A stretch of 64,000 bases of DNA from contig CAVRXO010000003.1 of assembly GCA_963725185.1 (NCBI GenBank), positions 744,001 to 808,000 of the forward strand. Reading direction: 5' to 3'. The stretch comes from VAZQ01 sp963725185. GTDB lineage: Bacteria > Pseudomonadota > Alphaproteobacteria > Rhizobiales > Xanthobacteraceae. Under the pieces are notes generated by a model. The model made no database searches and was not told where the DNA came from. It saw only the letters and a program-made list of their open reading frames with translations. The position numbers and the translations under genes are program-made. The number at the start of each line of letters is the position of its first letter. Within the stretch, counting starts at the first letter, position 1. Shown here in pieces: positions 53,148 to 61,563 of this stretch.

Positions 53148-53753
53148 ATGGCCAATGTCAAGGGTCCGATCATATCATTTGCGGACCTGCCATCCATCGA
53201 CGCCCATCTGTCTGCACACGAGGGAAGCCAGAGCGGCTTTTGGCTTAAGCTCGCTAAAGCCGGCGCGCCAGAAGCAACCATCACCAAGGCGCAGGCCATC
53301 GAAGCCGCTTTATGCCATGGATGGATCGATGGCCAGCTTGGGAAGTTCGATGAGCATTACTTTCTAGTGCGAATGACGCCGCGGCGAAGCGCGAGCCGAT
53401 GGTCCGCAATCAATCGGGATATGGCGGAGCGCCTTATTCGCGAAGGGCGCATGCAACCTGCCGGATTGAGCGAGGTCCAGAAGGCCAAAGCCGATGGTCG
53501 CTGGAGCGCGGCGTATCAATCCCAGGGCAAAGCCGAACCTCCGTCCGACTTCCTGGCTGCGCTGACTGCTAATGCGGAAGCAGAACGGGCGTTTGCGACG
53601 CTCGACCGTGCCAACAGGTACGCCTTCGTCTATCGCGTGAACGATGCCAAGCGTCCCGAAACGCGGAAAAAGCGAATTCGCGAGTTTGTAGAAATGCTCG
53701 CCCGCGGCAAAACCATTCATCCAACCAAAAGCAAGCGGGCTCCAAGGGCCTGA
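53148..53753 (+). CDS. YdeI/OmpD-associated family protein
   Basis: 201 residues from ATG 53148 with GAGGAG five bases upstream. SFADLPSIDAHLSAHEGSQS, GFWLKLAKAGAP, ITKAQAIEAALCHGWIDGQL, YFLVRMTPRRSASRWSAINR and the tail KTIHPTKSKRA are diagnostic of the YdeI-like family (linked to bacteriocin protection in some species). Stand-alone gene. Cytoplasmic; mechanism unknown. Confidence 0.9.
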   Translation: MANVKGPIISFADLPSIDAHLSAHEGSQSGFWLKLAKAGAPEATITKAQAIEAALCHGWIDGQLGKFDEHYFLVRMTPRRSASRWSAINRDMAERLIREGRMQPAGLSEVQKAKADGRWSAAYQSQGKAEPPSDFLAALTANAEAERAFATLDRANRYAFVYRVNDAKRPETRKKRIREFVEMLARGKTIHPTKSKRAPRA

Positions 53754-54039
53754 CCGAACTGCGGAGCAGAGAATAAACGCATTGGAACGGTTGGCGCAGG
53801 TCCGCTCCGGGTCAAACCCGGTAATCCTCTGAACGAGCAAATGTTTCCGTTCTATCCCAATAACCGGACTCTTTTGACAGTGATCAGCACTTCCGCCTTG
53901 AGCCACAAGCGGAAATCATCGCGACCCAGCATTTTTCCGCTTCCTCTGGGATCGCGGTACGGACGCTGCCCGCGCTTTATTCGGTCCGATTTGCGCGGAT
54001 CCCCCTCGGGCCGGAGTTCGTTGCGCCCGCGAGTCAAAT
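53754..54039. other. Repeat-bearing intergenic region
   Basis: Contains copy 1 of the GGGTCAAACCC-type dispersed repeat and no recognisable gene. Confidence 0.4.
53809..53920. repeat. GGGTCAAACCC-type dispersed repeat, copy 1
   Basis: About 110 bases with the phrases atcctctgaacgagcaaatg, tctatcccaataaccggac, tcagcacttccgcctt. Copies 2 and 3 are at 58786 and 59397. Confidence 0.8.
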
Positions 54040-54303
54040 CTAGGGGATCGAAGGCGCGCAAGCAGACCAGATCACTTGGCAAGTCCCGCTGTTGCGCGCT
54101 TTCCTACACCACTCCAGCGCGGTACTTCGAGCATCGTCCACGTCTTTGCCGCTGCCCGTCCAACCCGCCGCAACGCCTCTCCCCGTGGCTAATCCGATAC
54201 AAGCGGTGCTCGAAGCGACTATTCTGCAATCTTTTGCCCATTTGCTGCACAAACTTAGTGCATACCCCTCGGCCTCTCCTCTAGGCAGCGTGCTCTGTGT
54301 CAT
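54040..54303 (-). pseudogene. DUF4189-like Cys-rich fragment
   Basis: 87 codons reading ...YALSLCSKWAKDCRIVASST, ACIGLATGRGVAAGWTGSGK, ARSTALEWCRKARNSGTCQV, IWSACA. The spacing of Cys residues and the GWG-like GWTG motif match DUF4189 repeats, which occur at the ends of secreted or caspase-type proteins. No signal peptide is present. It may be the last domain of the decayed caspase-like gene just upstream on the same strand. Confidence 0.4.
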
Positions 54304-54472
54304 TTACGCCAGCCTCGCCCCCCGGGGCTGCGAGGGAATGCCAATGCGATTGAGAATGCTCCCAACCTGCGGTGAGCCTCCATTGTGGACCTGGCTGGTG
54401 GCATGCCCGCCCGACGGTATAAAACGCGCTGAACTTTTCGTGTTTATCGTCGTTCAGCCGCGCGCGAGCCAT

Positions 54473-54604
54473 CGAGCCATAGGGCGTGGACCCGAAGATC
54501 TCGCCGGATGAAGTCGTCCAGCACCGCCAGACTCGAGTCGTGTCCTTGGTGACCGCCCAAGCGATGCGTCCGCTGGATCGACATTCTGGGTTGGTTGGAC
54601 CACT
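54473..54604. repeat. Imperfect direct repeat within the caspase-like remnant, copy 1
   Basis: Matches 54679-54804 with shared blocks agggcgtg, cagcaccgcca, gtccttggtgaccgccca and ggttggttggaccact. On the minus strand it codes the AWAVTKD / SLAVLDDFIRR element. Confidence 0.65.
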
Positions 54605-54678
54605 TCTTGCGGTGAGCGCTCGTCTCTTCGGCTTTCGGCCGCGATTGCAGCTCGTTCAGCGCGGGCGCGCAGCCGTAT

Positions 54679-54804
54679 CGAGCCAGTAGGGCGTGCGACG
54701 CCAAACTGCTCGGATGGAAGTGCTCAGCACCGCCAAGACTCTGTCTGTCCTTGGTGACCGCCCACGCATGCTCCGCTGGATCGATCTGGGTCGGTTGGAC
54801 CACT
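54679..54804. repeat. Imperfect direct repeat within the caspase-like remnant, copy 2
   Basis: Second unit, about 206 bases from the first, with several small indels that alter the reading frame. Confidence 0.65.
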
Positions 54805-55441
54805 AGGGGCGTTTTTGCCTCGCCATTGGACAGCCCCGCTAGGTACACTCGGCCGCCGATCGTCTCATCATAATAGGCCGGGCGCTGGTCGTGGCCGACG
54901 GTGGCAGCAAGCCTTGCCACCTCCTCGCGGACATCGATCGCCAGGGCCGTGAGATCGACGCCGGACTTCGACAACTCAGGTACCAGCACGCGTGTGAACA
55001 CAGAATTTGGATCGCGGTCGGCATCACTCAAGCGGTCGAGAGCTGTCTGGCCGAGGCCAGCCGAGTAGAACGTGAATACGCCACGCACCGGCTCGATTCG
55101 CTCAAGCCCACGCTCGGCACCAATTGAGCGTACGCCCGGCCGTTTGAAGGGGTTGTCCCGGCATGCGTCCAGGACAACAACTGCCACCCGCACGCCGCGC
55201 TGCTGCAAGTCCAGGACGACGTCGCTTTCGCTGAGCGCCGAATGAATGAGACGTGCCTCCTGGCCAGCCTCGATCTGCGGCACGTCGGATGGCAGGATGT
55301 AGTTGCCGCCGTTAATCGCTACCCCGTGGCCGGCGAAAAAGAAAAAAGCCGTATCGCCTCGGCGCTGGCTTTCGAGATCGCCTCGCGCGCCGCTTTAAAA
55401 GAGGCGCTCCGCGACGCCACCCAATTCTACTCGGGCTGATC

Positions 55442-55723
55442 TTGAAGATCCAGGTCGTCACGCCGGAGGAATGTACCGGCTCGGTGATCGGCGACCTCAA
55501 TTCACGACGTGGCCATATCCAGGGCCAGGACATGCAGGTTGGGGTACCGAACGTGACCAACGCCATGGTGCCGTTCGCCAACATGTTCGGCTACATCAAC
55601 AACCTGCGCTCCATGAGCGAAGGGCGTGCCACGTTCACCATGCAGTTCGATCACTATGCTGTGGTGCCGTTGCGGCCGGACGATGATCCACCATTTCGGC
55701 CTGCAATAGGAATGCGCGCTTGA
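55442..55723 (+). pseudogene. fusA: C-terminal fragment of elongation factor G
   Basis: The frame codes LKIQVVTPEECTGSVIGDLN, SRRGHIQGQDMQVGVPNVTN, AMVPFANMFGYINNLRSMSE and GRATFTMQFDHYAVVPL, the domain IV/V end of EF-G. It begins without a start codon of its own (a TTG is possible), lacks all GTPase parts and ends in an unrelated tail RPDDDPPFRPAIGMRA. It abuts the caspase-like remnant head to head, which suggests a recombination junction near 55432-55441. Confidence 0.75.
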
Positions 55724-55992
55724 ACGCCCGCAAGCGACGAAGTGAGACCGACTCGCTCCTGGACTTTCTCGACCGGGAATATGTCCGTCCCGGGTCATCC
55801 GCGACCGGGTCGGGCAAGCTGCAGGTCCGGCCACTTCTGCTATGCCCCGAAAGCGACCGACAACCGTCTCACGACCGGATGTCGCCTTGAGCCAACACCG
55901 GACCCATCCATCGACGCAGTTAGACGTCCGGGTCCAAGTGCCTTAACCGCCACAATGCCAAGAGGCGTGCCGATCAACCCACGGTCTATGCG

Positions 55993-56535
55993 TTACGCCG
56001 TCACCATTTCGGTCCGGTATTTCGGCAGCAGCGCTGCCAGCAGCTTGCCTTTCTCGGCTTGCTCTTCCGGGGTAGGCTTCGGCGGCGGTGACGTCCGGCT
56101 GTCGATAGGGAAGCCGACGGCCAGGAAGAGTTCCTCCTGTCCCGCCGGTGCGCACATGCAGAGCATATGGACGGTCTTGCCGGACTTGTTCTTGAACACA
56201 TGCGGGGCGTTTGCCGGGATGTTGACCGTAGACCCGGCGCGGAGCGTATGCGTCTTGCCACGGAAGGTAAACTCCAGTTCGCCTTCAAGCAGTGTGAACA
56301 TCTCCTCGAAATCGTGACGATGCGGCGGCGGCCCACCGCCGTCGGGCACAAGCATGTCGATAAGGCAATAACGTCCGGCCGTCTGAGCACCCGACACCAA
56401 GATTGTATAGTTGTTGCCGACGATGGAGACGCGCCGCAACTCCTGTCCATCTGCATCGGCGACGGTCAATTGACGGTTAAGGTCGTCGGCCGGAATTGGC
56501 GAGGTCGGTCGCGAGGTGGGCTGTTCGTTGTTCAT
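55993..56535 (-). CDS. Cupin domain protein
   Basis: 180 residues from ATG 56535. The cupin core is DGGGPPPHRHDFEEMFTLLE, GELEFTFRGKTHTLRAGSTV, NIPANAPHVFKNKSGKTVHM. The His-x-His and Glu plus late His are the usual metal ligands. The Pro/Lys-rich C-terminus probably extends from the barrel. Possibly co-transcribed after the hydrolase gene 56 bases upstream on the same strand. Confidence 0.9.
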   Translation of the reverse strand: MNNEQPTSRPTSPIPADDLNRQLTVADADGQELRRVSIVGNNYTILVSGAQTAGRYCLIDMLVPDGGGPPPHRHDFEEMFTLLEGELEFTFRGKTHTLRAGSTVNIPANAPHVFKNKSGKTVHMLCMCAPAGQEELFLAVGFPIDSRTSPPPKPTPEEQAEKGKLLAALLPKYRTEMVTA

Positions 56536-56591
56536 CTCTTCTCTCCTTACGTCAAGAACGTTTTCGGGAGGCCATCGCCAGGATTATTCGA

Positions 56592-57191
56592 TCAATCGAC
56601 CGGCAGCATCGGCGGGTTGGCAGCTATCAACGGAACGAGCTTCATGCCTTGCGGCGTGGCCCAATCATGCACGAGTTCGGCGACTATCGTGTTGGTCGAT
56701 GTCAGCCAGACGCCCGCCCGTTCCATCCGCCGCCGTGACGTTTCTTCGCCAATGTCGAAGCTCGACCCGCTCGCGTCAAGCACAGCCTGAACTTCGAAAC
56801 CGGCCTCGACCGCGCTAATCGCGGGAAAGACGAGGCAGATATCGGTCGTGACCGCTGCCATTATGAGTTGGCGCCTGCCCGTATTTTCGACCGCTTTCCG
56901 GAAGTTGGAATCGTCCCACGCATTGACGATGCCGGTCCGTTGAACGCGCGCGACGTAGGCTTCGGGAAGCGCCCGCTGGAGGGACGGATGGAGCGGCCCT
57001 TGTATATGGTCTTCCATGCTCGAGGTCATGACGATCGGCATGTTGAATGCCAGCGCGGCCTTGCCGAGTACGACGGCGTTACGGATCGACTGATCGGAAC
57101 TGATATTCCTGATCAACTGTATCGTTCCAATCTGATGATCGATCAAAACCAGGGCACAGCTATTGGGCTTGAAATGCGGGGAACCGGTCAT
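56592..57191 (-). CDS. Isochorismatase-like cysteine hydrolase
   Basis: 199 residues from ATG 57191 (MTGSPHFKPNSCALVLIDHQ). Catalytic Asp in LVLIDHQIG, Lys-region, and nucleophile AAVTTDICLVFPA with the Cys present, unlike the paralogue at 48457. Typical of nicotinamidase-like or hydrolase YcaC-type proteins. The AraC gene upstream on the same strand may regulate it and the cupin gene. Confidence 0.9.
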   Translation of the reverse strand: MTGSPHFKPNSCALVLIDHQIGTIQLIRNISSDQSIRNAVVLGKAALAFNMPIVMTSSMEDHIQGPLHPSLQRALPEAYVARVQRTGIVNAWDDSNFRKAVENTGRRQLIMAAVTTDICLVFPAISAVEAGFEVQAVLDASGSSFDIGEETSRRRMERAGVWLTSTNTIVAELVHDWATPQGMKLVPLIAANPPMLPVD

Positions 57192-57530
57192 TGAAGATCC
57201 TCGTGGTTTCTCGGATGATCGCTTACATATCGGCTCGCAAGACGTCGCCCTGTCGTGTCGTCGTTTCAATCTCAAACGTGTCGAGGTTAACGCCGATCAT
57301 GGCAGTCTTTTCGTCCCGAGATGACACGGCATGCCGTAGCAGGCTTCCCGCTTCCCGGCGTTCAGGATTCCGCAGGACGTTCAAAATCCAAAAGGAGAAT
57401 CCGACCCGGCCACCACGGACCTTTGGACCGGTTTGCGAACGTTCTTCATCGTGAGATCGGGCAAAACCGGTCCACTATCGCCGCCGCCGCTTGACGAAAT
57501 GCATGGCGCACCGGAGGCCGCGCCTCCGGT
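57192..57530. other. Intergenic region with a long inverted repeat
   Basis: Holds GGACCGGTTT / AAAACCGGTCC arms at about 57427 and 57464-57474, and an ACCGGAGGC CGC GCCTCCGGT hairpin at about 57509-57529 right after the AraC stop, a possible terminator without a T-run. No gene. Confidence 0.4.
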
Positions 57531-58451
57531 CTACATCCACTGCCGTCGATAGGCGCCTGGCGTTGTTCCAACCTGTTTCCTGAATGCCGTCGCGAAGTGT
57601 TGCGAAGAAGAGAACCCGCACTCCAACGCGATTTCACTCATCGTGCGTTGGCTCGAAGTCAGCAGACTCTTCGCGCGCTCGACCCGCCGCAGCAAAACGA
57701 ATTGCCATGGCGAAAATCCGGTCGCGGTCCGAACACCTGAAGCAATTGCGCTTGTCGAATAGCCGATCGCGCGGCTCAAATCAGCCATGTTGAAATCATC
57801 GGCGAGGTGACTCTCGACATACTCGAACAAACGGTTGAGCCGAGGTTTGCTAAGGGCGCCAGACCGATCCGGCTTTCGAAAATCCGTATGTGAGGCGCGA
57901 ACCAGAAGGATTACCAAGGCCATGCTCAACCCGTCGCTCTCCAGGCTCGTGAGCCCCTCGACACTCTCCAGCCACAGGCGTTCAACGAGTTGCATGACCA
58001 ACTCGTCCCTCTGGCACCCGGTGTGAAGGCGCCCCAGGTCGCCACGGGTGCCGAGATGTTCTTCAAAAGCGTCGGGTGAGAACTCCAGTGCCAGGAAATC
58101 AAGCTCGGACGAAAGCTCGCAGGTGCCGACCAGATTCGCGGGTGCGACGGTGTAATGTCGGTCAAGAACGCCGCTGAAACGCCCCGCTCCGTAATCTACC
58201 ATCTTGGTCCCGTCCCTTTGGGACCGGTTCATCCGAATTGAGACACCACGCGCCGCTGGCGTGAAAAAAGAGCCGGGTTCACGGTGAGGTACACGGAACA
58301 GCTTAAGCGCTCCTGCTGTTCTGTGTTCCTGTCGGGATGTGCCGGAGCGCTTGAAGTATTCAGCAAAGCTGTTGGTTTCCGCGTGCCCTGCAGGCATCGA
58401 CCGCTGCCTTGCGACCGGTTCTCGCGACGTTGCCGGATTGCCGGATCCCAT
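57531..58451 (-). CDS. AraC-family transcriptional regulator
   Basis: 306 residues from ATG 58451 (MGSGNPATSREPVARQRSMP), preceded by GGGGG. The C-terminal double helix-turn-helix is clear: LNRLFEYVESHLADDFNMAD, LSRAIGYSTSAIASGVRTAT, GFSPWQFVLLRRVERAKSLL, MSEIALECGFSSSQHFATAF, RKQVGTTPGAYRRQW. The N-terminal half is a variable effector domain. An upstream frame to 58553 is open but unconserved. It probably activates the downstream hydrolase and cupin genes. Confidence 0.9.
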   Translation of the reverse strand: MGSGNPATSREPVARQRSMPAGHAETNSFAEYFKRSGTSRQEHRTAGALKLFRVPHREPGSFFTPAARGVSIRMNRSQRDGTKMVDYGAGRFSGVLDRHYTVAPANLVGTCELSSELDFLALEFSPDAFEEHLGTRGDLGRLHTGCQRDELVMQLVERLWLESVEGLTSLESDGLSMALVILLVRASHTDFRKPDRSGALSKPRLNRLFEYVESHLADDFNMADLSRAIGYSTSAIASGVRTATGFSPWQFVLLRRVERAKSLLTSSQRTMSEIALECGFSSSQHFATAFRKQVGTTPGAYRRQWM

Positions 58452-58785
58452 GTTCGACACCCCCGCGTCACACTTCCATTTGGCCGGACGCCTGCATGTC
58501 GAGCTCCAAGACAAGCAGGGGCACACGCTCTCGACGGCCGCTCGGCCCCTCACCTTAACGACAGGTCCCTGGAATGCCTAAAAGATTCCTCGGATCAGGG
58601 CCGGCAAATCATAAATTAAACGTGAGAACTTGGTCCGTAGCCCTCCGCATTGATCGGCCAAAGGCTTTAGCTCCCAATGTCGTTAAGGACCCTCATCGCT
58701 TAAGAGCTTAAGCCGCAACTCGCGATGCCTCCCCACGGGGACAGGCGACCTGGAAGAACGGGACCGAATGTCCGACGTCCGCTGT
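58452..58785. other. Intergenic stretch without a recognisable gene
   Basis: Upstream of the AraC gene and before the repeat at 58786. Nothing recognisable. Confidence 0.4.
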
Positions 58786-58893
58786 GGGTCAAACCCGATG
58801 ATCCTCTGAACGAGCAAATGTTTTCCGCTCTATCCCAATAACCGGACTCTTTGACAACGATCAGCACTTCCGCCTTGGGCCAGAAGCGGTCAT
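58786..58893. repeat. GGGTCAAACCC-type dispersed repeat, copy 2
   Basis: Matches copies at 53809 and 59397; it ends in ccttgggccagaagcggtc. Confidence 0.8.
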
Positions 58894-59004
58894 CAGGCTC
58901 GGTCCTGAAAAACATTCGCTCGGTGGCGGCGTTCCCCAGCGCCATCGCCAAAGACCCAGATTTCGGCTATGGTTCCATCTCCACCGGGCGGGGAGGACTT
59001 CCTT

Positions 59005-59289
59005 GTGAGAAAGGCAAACTTGGCGTCCGTAATCGGCATCTTAGTAATGCTTGCCGCGTATATGTACTTTACCGCTGAACTCCCCACCAACGCGACACCC
59101 AATCCCGAGTTGGGGGTGACGATTGAGCAGCACGCAAGGTCCGGTCAGGTCTACTACGTCACGGCCGAACAGGCGGCGCTTAGTATGCTTCTTCTCCCTG
59201 GTATGGTCGCGTGGGCGGCCATCGTCTACCTCATCGCGTTCATCGCTCGCAGGAGACCGCATAGTGATGCGCCAAGAGACGAGAGATGA
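59005..59289 (+). CDS. Small two-helix membrane protein
   Basis: 94 residues from GTG 59005, with GGGAGG eight bases upstream; an in-frame ATG at 58969 is an alternative. Helix 1 (LASVIGILVMLAAYMYFTAE) and helix 2 (LSMLLLPGMVAWAAIVYLIA) flank a loop of about 45 residues, probably periplasmic, with ELGVTIEQHARSGQVYYVTA. The tail is basic and charged. Family not recognised. It lies between two copies of the same dispersed repeat, so it may be part of an inserted segment. Confidence 0.55.
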   Translation: MRKANLASVIGILVMLAAYMYFTAELPTNATPNPELGVTIEQHARSGQVYYVTAEQAALSMLLLPGMVAWAAIVYLIAFIARRRPHSDAPRDER

Positions 59290-59801
59290 CCGAAAAAGAG
59301 ACTTTCATCGGAAGCGCATCGCCGAGACGGTGCCGATCGAGCTGTATCTTGGCGCCGTTCGGCGTGACTCTCTGCGTGGGCGCGGATGTCGCCTGTGGGT
59401 CAAACCCGGCAATCCTCTGAACGAGCAAATGTTTTCCGCTCTATCCCAATAACCGGACTCTTTGACAGCGATCAGCCCTTCCGCCTTGGGCCATAAGGTG
59501 CGTTGCAGAAAATCCGCCGGCTGTTCGACCGCGTCATGAACGTGCGGGGGCCGCCGTCGAAATCACCTGAGGGTCCACCGCTTTCGGCAAAGGCGCGCCG
59601 AAGACGGTTGCGGTCCCCGGGGGTGCCTTGCGCGCGTGGGCCCCACGAAACTCATGCACAAACGGTTCGACGCAGGTCGGTGCTGGTCGCCTCGCGATCA
59701 TCGAAAGATGGAAGACATCCCGCTTCGGCAAATGGCGAAACGCCACGTGACGGACGCAGCGTTTCGCCGGCCGGGATGAGCAATGCCGCAGACGGATTTC
59801 G
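59290..59801. other. Intergenic region with repeat copy 3
   Basis: Besides the repeat at 59397-59496 no gene is recognisable. Confidence 0.4.
59397..59496. repeat. GGGTCAAACCC-type dispersed repeat, copy 3
   Basis: Nearly identical to copy 2 over the first 90 bases, in the same orientation; the two bracket the small membrane protein gene. Confidence 0.8.
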
Positions 59802-60836
59802 TCAGGGCTGCAGCGAGGCAAGATAGGCGGCTGCCGACCGCAGGTCCTCCGGATCGAGGTTGCCGACGACAGGCACCATGAGAGCGGTCCAGGTGCCGTC
59901 CCGATTGCCATGTTGCATGTCGTAGAGTTGCCGCGCGATATAGCTCGGCGAGCGTCCGGCCAGCGGCGGCACCGGGCCCAATCCGTGCAGATCGGGGCCA
60001 TGACACGCCGTGCACGGGGTGACCTTGCCGCCGGCTGCCGTCATTCCATTTTGCACGAGCGCCTCGCCCTTCTTGAGGCTGCCAGGCGGAACGTAAGCGA
60101 TGTAGCCGGAATGCGGATTGCGCAGATATTCGGTCTGATGACCATCCTCGGGGACTTCGAGAATCCGGTCTCCGATCGGCTCCTCCCCCGCTTCGGCGCC
60201 TTCGAGCTTCAGGAACAAGCCGCCCGCCGGGCGCGCTTTCGGCACCGTCGAGCTCTCGACGACCTTGACCCATGGCGTGAACGGCGTCGAGGAGAACCAG
60301 GTGGCGGCCTCCTTGATCTCTTCATCCGTCAACCCCCTGGCGAATCCGGCCATGGTGGCGGTATTGGTCTTCCTCGGATCGGAGGTCTTCCGATGGCCGG
60401 TCCGGAATTCGGTCAGTTGCTGCACGATGTAGTTATACGGCAGGCCCGCCAGGCCCGCGTTTTCCGGGCGTCCCTTGCCGTTGGTCTGGTGGCACTGGCT
60501 GCAGGCGGCGATCGTGGGGTTCGCCGATTGCCGGCCATGCGCGACGATCTGCGGCATCGGGGCGTGCTCCTGCGGGAACCAATCGGGCGGATTAAACCGA
60601 TCGGCGAGCTCGGCGCGCGTGAAGCTCAAAGCGGACCCGGGTAGCGTGAGCTTGGTCACATTGTCGGGCGGGGCGGGAGGATTCGGCGCAGCAGCGGGAG
60701 CACCGCCCGGTTGCGACGGGGGCGGCGTCAGAAAGCCATAGGCCCAAGGCATCGGCACATCGGCCGCGCGCGCGGCGGCGATCCCCGCCAACACTCCAAA
60801 CGAGATTGCACCGGCAGTCACGAGTAGCTTCTTCAT
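59802..60836 (-). CDS. Periplasmic dihaem c-type cytochrome
   Basis: 344 residues with a signal peptide (MKKLLVTAGAISFGVLAGIA..ARA). Two haem-binding motifs, CSQCH (residues 112-116) and CTACH (275-279), lie in two homologous cytochrome c domains, each followed by a distal Met candidate (TNTATMAGFARGLTDEEI, WTALMVPVVGNLDPEDLRSA). A Pro-rich linker occupies residues 36-60. It resembles the soluble c4/c553-like electron carriers used with dehydrogenases. No partner dehydrogenase is adjacent. Confidence 0.93.
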   Translation of the reverse strand: MKKLLVTAGAISFGVLAGIAAARAADVPMPWAYGFLTPPPSQPGGAPAAAPNPPAPPDNVTKLTLPGSALSFTRAELADRFNPPDWFPQEHAPMPQIVAHGRQSANPTIAACSQCHQTNGKGRPENAGLAGLPYNYIVQQLTEFRTGHRKTSDPRKTNTATMAGFARGLTDEEIKEAATWFSSTPFTPWVKVVESSTVPKARPAGGLFLKLEGAEAGEEPIGDRILEVPEDGHQTEYLRNPHSGYIAYVPPGSLKKGEALVQNGMTAAGGKVTPCTACHGPDLHGLGPVPPLAGRSPSYIARQLYDMQHGNRDGTWTALMVPVVGNLDPEDLRSAAAYLASLQP

Positions 60837-61223
60837 GTGTTCACCCTCCCCTATTCAACTCCGGCGCTCGGGACGGAGCTCATGAGCAAGACGCCCTCCG
60901 GTTTCCTTCACCTGCAATCGAGCACCGGCGCCGCAGGCCGCCGCACCGGCGCCGCGAGCGGCCATGCTGGGCCGCAAGCGGCCAAGCTGGGCCGCCGAGA
61001 AGCGTGACGAAGTCCTGGCGTCGCATGAGACCCTCAACCCCGGAGGACCTCTACCTGCCGCCGAGACTATCGGATCGGAAGAAGCGCGTCAGTAACAACA
61101 GAACCATTCCGCAAGGGCCACCGCCCAGGCGGACATGCTTCACGTTCCCCTGGTCGCAAGTATCGATTTTGATTTCCCCCGGAACAGCCACTGTCAACCG
61201 GCGTTCTCCGCAAGCGGCTTGCC
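60837..61223. other. Intergenic region without a recognisable gene
   Basis: Contains a short direct repeat (gcggccaagctgggccgc) near 60960-61000. Otherwise nothing. The cytochrome promoter should lie at the left end. Confidence 0.4.
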
Positions 61224-61559
61224 TTACCCATTCGCCTTGTAGTGTACGAACTGCAACATACAGCCATATTTCTGGACGGTGTTGCCGACGAGCTGGTAGA
61301 ACTTGCGTGCTTCCTTGCTCAGTGCAAATTTTCCCATTACCTCAAAGACTATTTTCCTTCCAACCGTGCGAGGATACTTGGCGTAAAGTTGTCCGCTTTC
61401 GACAAACTCCAAATAGGTATTTAACTTATCTTGAAGCACAAACAAGTGTTCGCCCTCGTTTTGATCCCAGTCGAGGTGATCGCTGATCACGAGGTGTACA
61501 TCCCCGGTCTCGCGGTCAATGCCGATACGATCAATTTTATCGATGTCTTCGACGGTCAT
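61224..61559 (-). CDS. Putative immunity protein (DUF6572-like)
   Basis: 111 residues from ATG 61559, four bases after the toxin stop. MTVEDIDKIDRIGIDRETGD, VHLVISDHLDWDQNEGEHLF and VLQDKLNTYLEFVESGQLYA resemble the DUF6572 family found beside polymorphic toxins. It is small, acidic in its N-terminal half and without signal or membrane segments, as expected for a cytoplasmic nuclease inhibitor. Immediate coupling to the toxin gene supports the role; direct proof is lacking. Confidence 0.7.
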   Translation of the reverse strand: MTVEDIDKIDRIGIDRETGDVHLVISDHLDWDQNEGEHLFVLQDKLNTYLEFVESGQLYAKYPRTVGRKIVFEVMGKFALSKEARKFYQLVGNTVQKYGCMLQFVHYKANG

Positions 61560-61563
61560 GGTG

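Larger units (their letters stand above)
54444..55431 (-). pseudogene. Caspase-family (peptidase C14) protein, broken
   Basis: The open part (start 55283) has VVVLDACRDNPFKRPGVR with the catalytic Cys, FTFYSAGLGQTALDRLSDAD, VFTRVLVPELSKSGVDLTAL and YYDETIGGRVYLAG. Upstream the conserved catalytic His region DTAFFFFAGHGVAING is in the same frame, but its start is blocked: the preceding FKAAREAISKASAEA lies one base out of frame, and no N-terminus remains before 55431. The C-terminal third holds two degenerate copies of an AWAVTKD...SLAVLDDFIRR segment. It resembles bacterial metacaspase-like proteins with a decayed tail. Confidence 0.6.
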
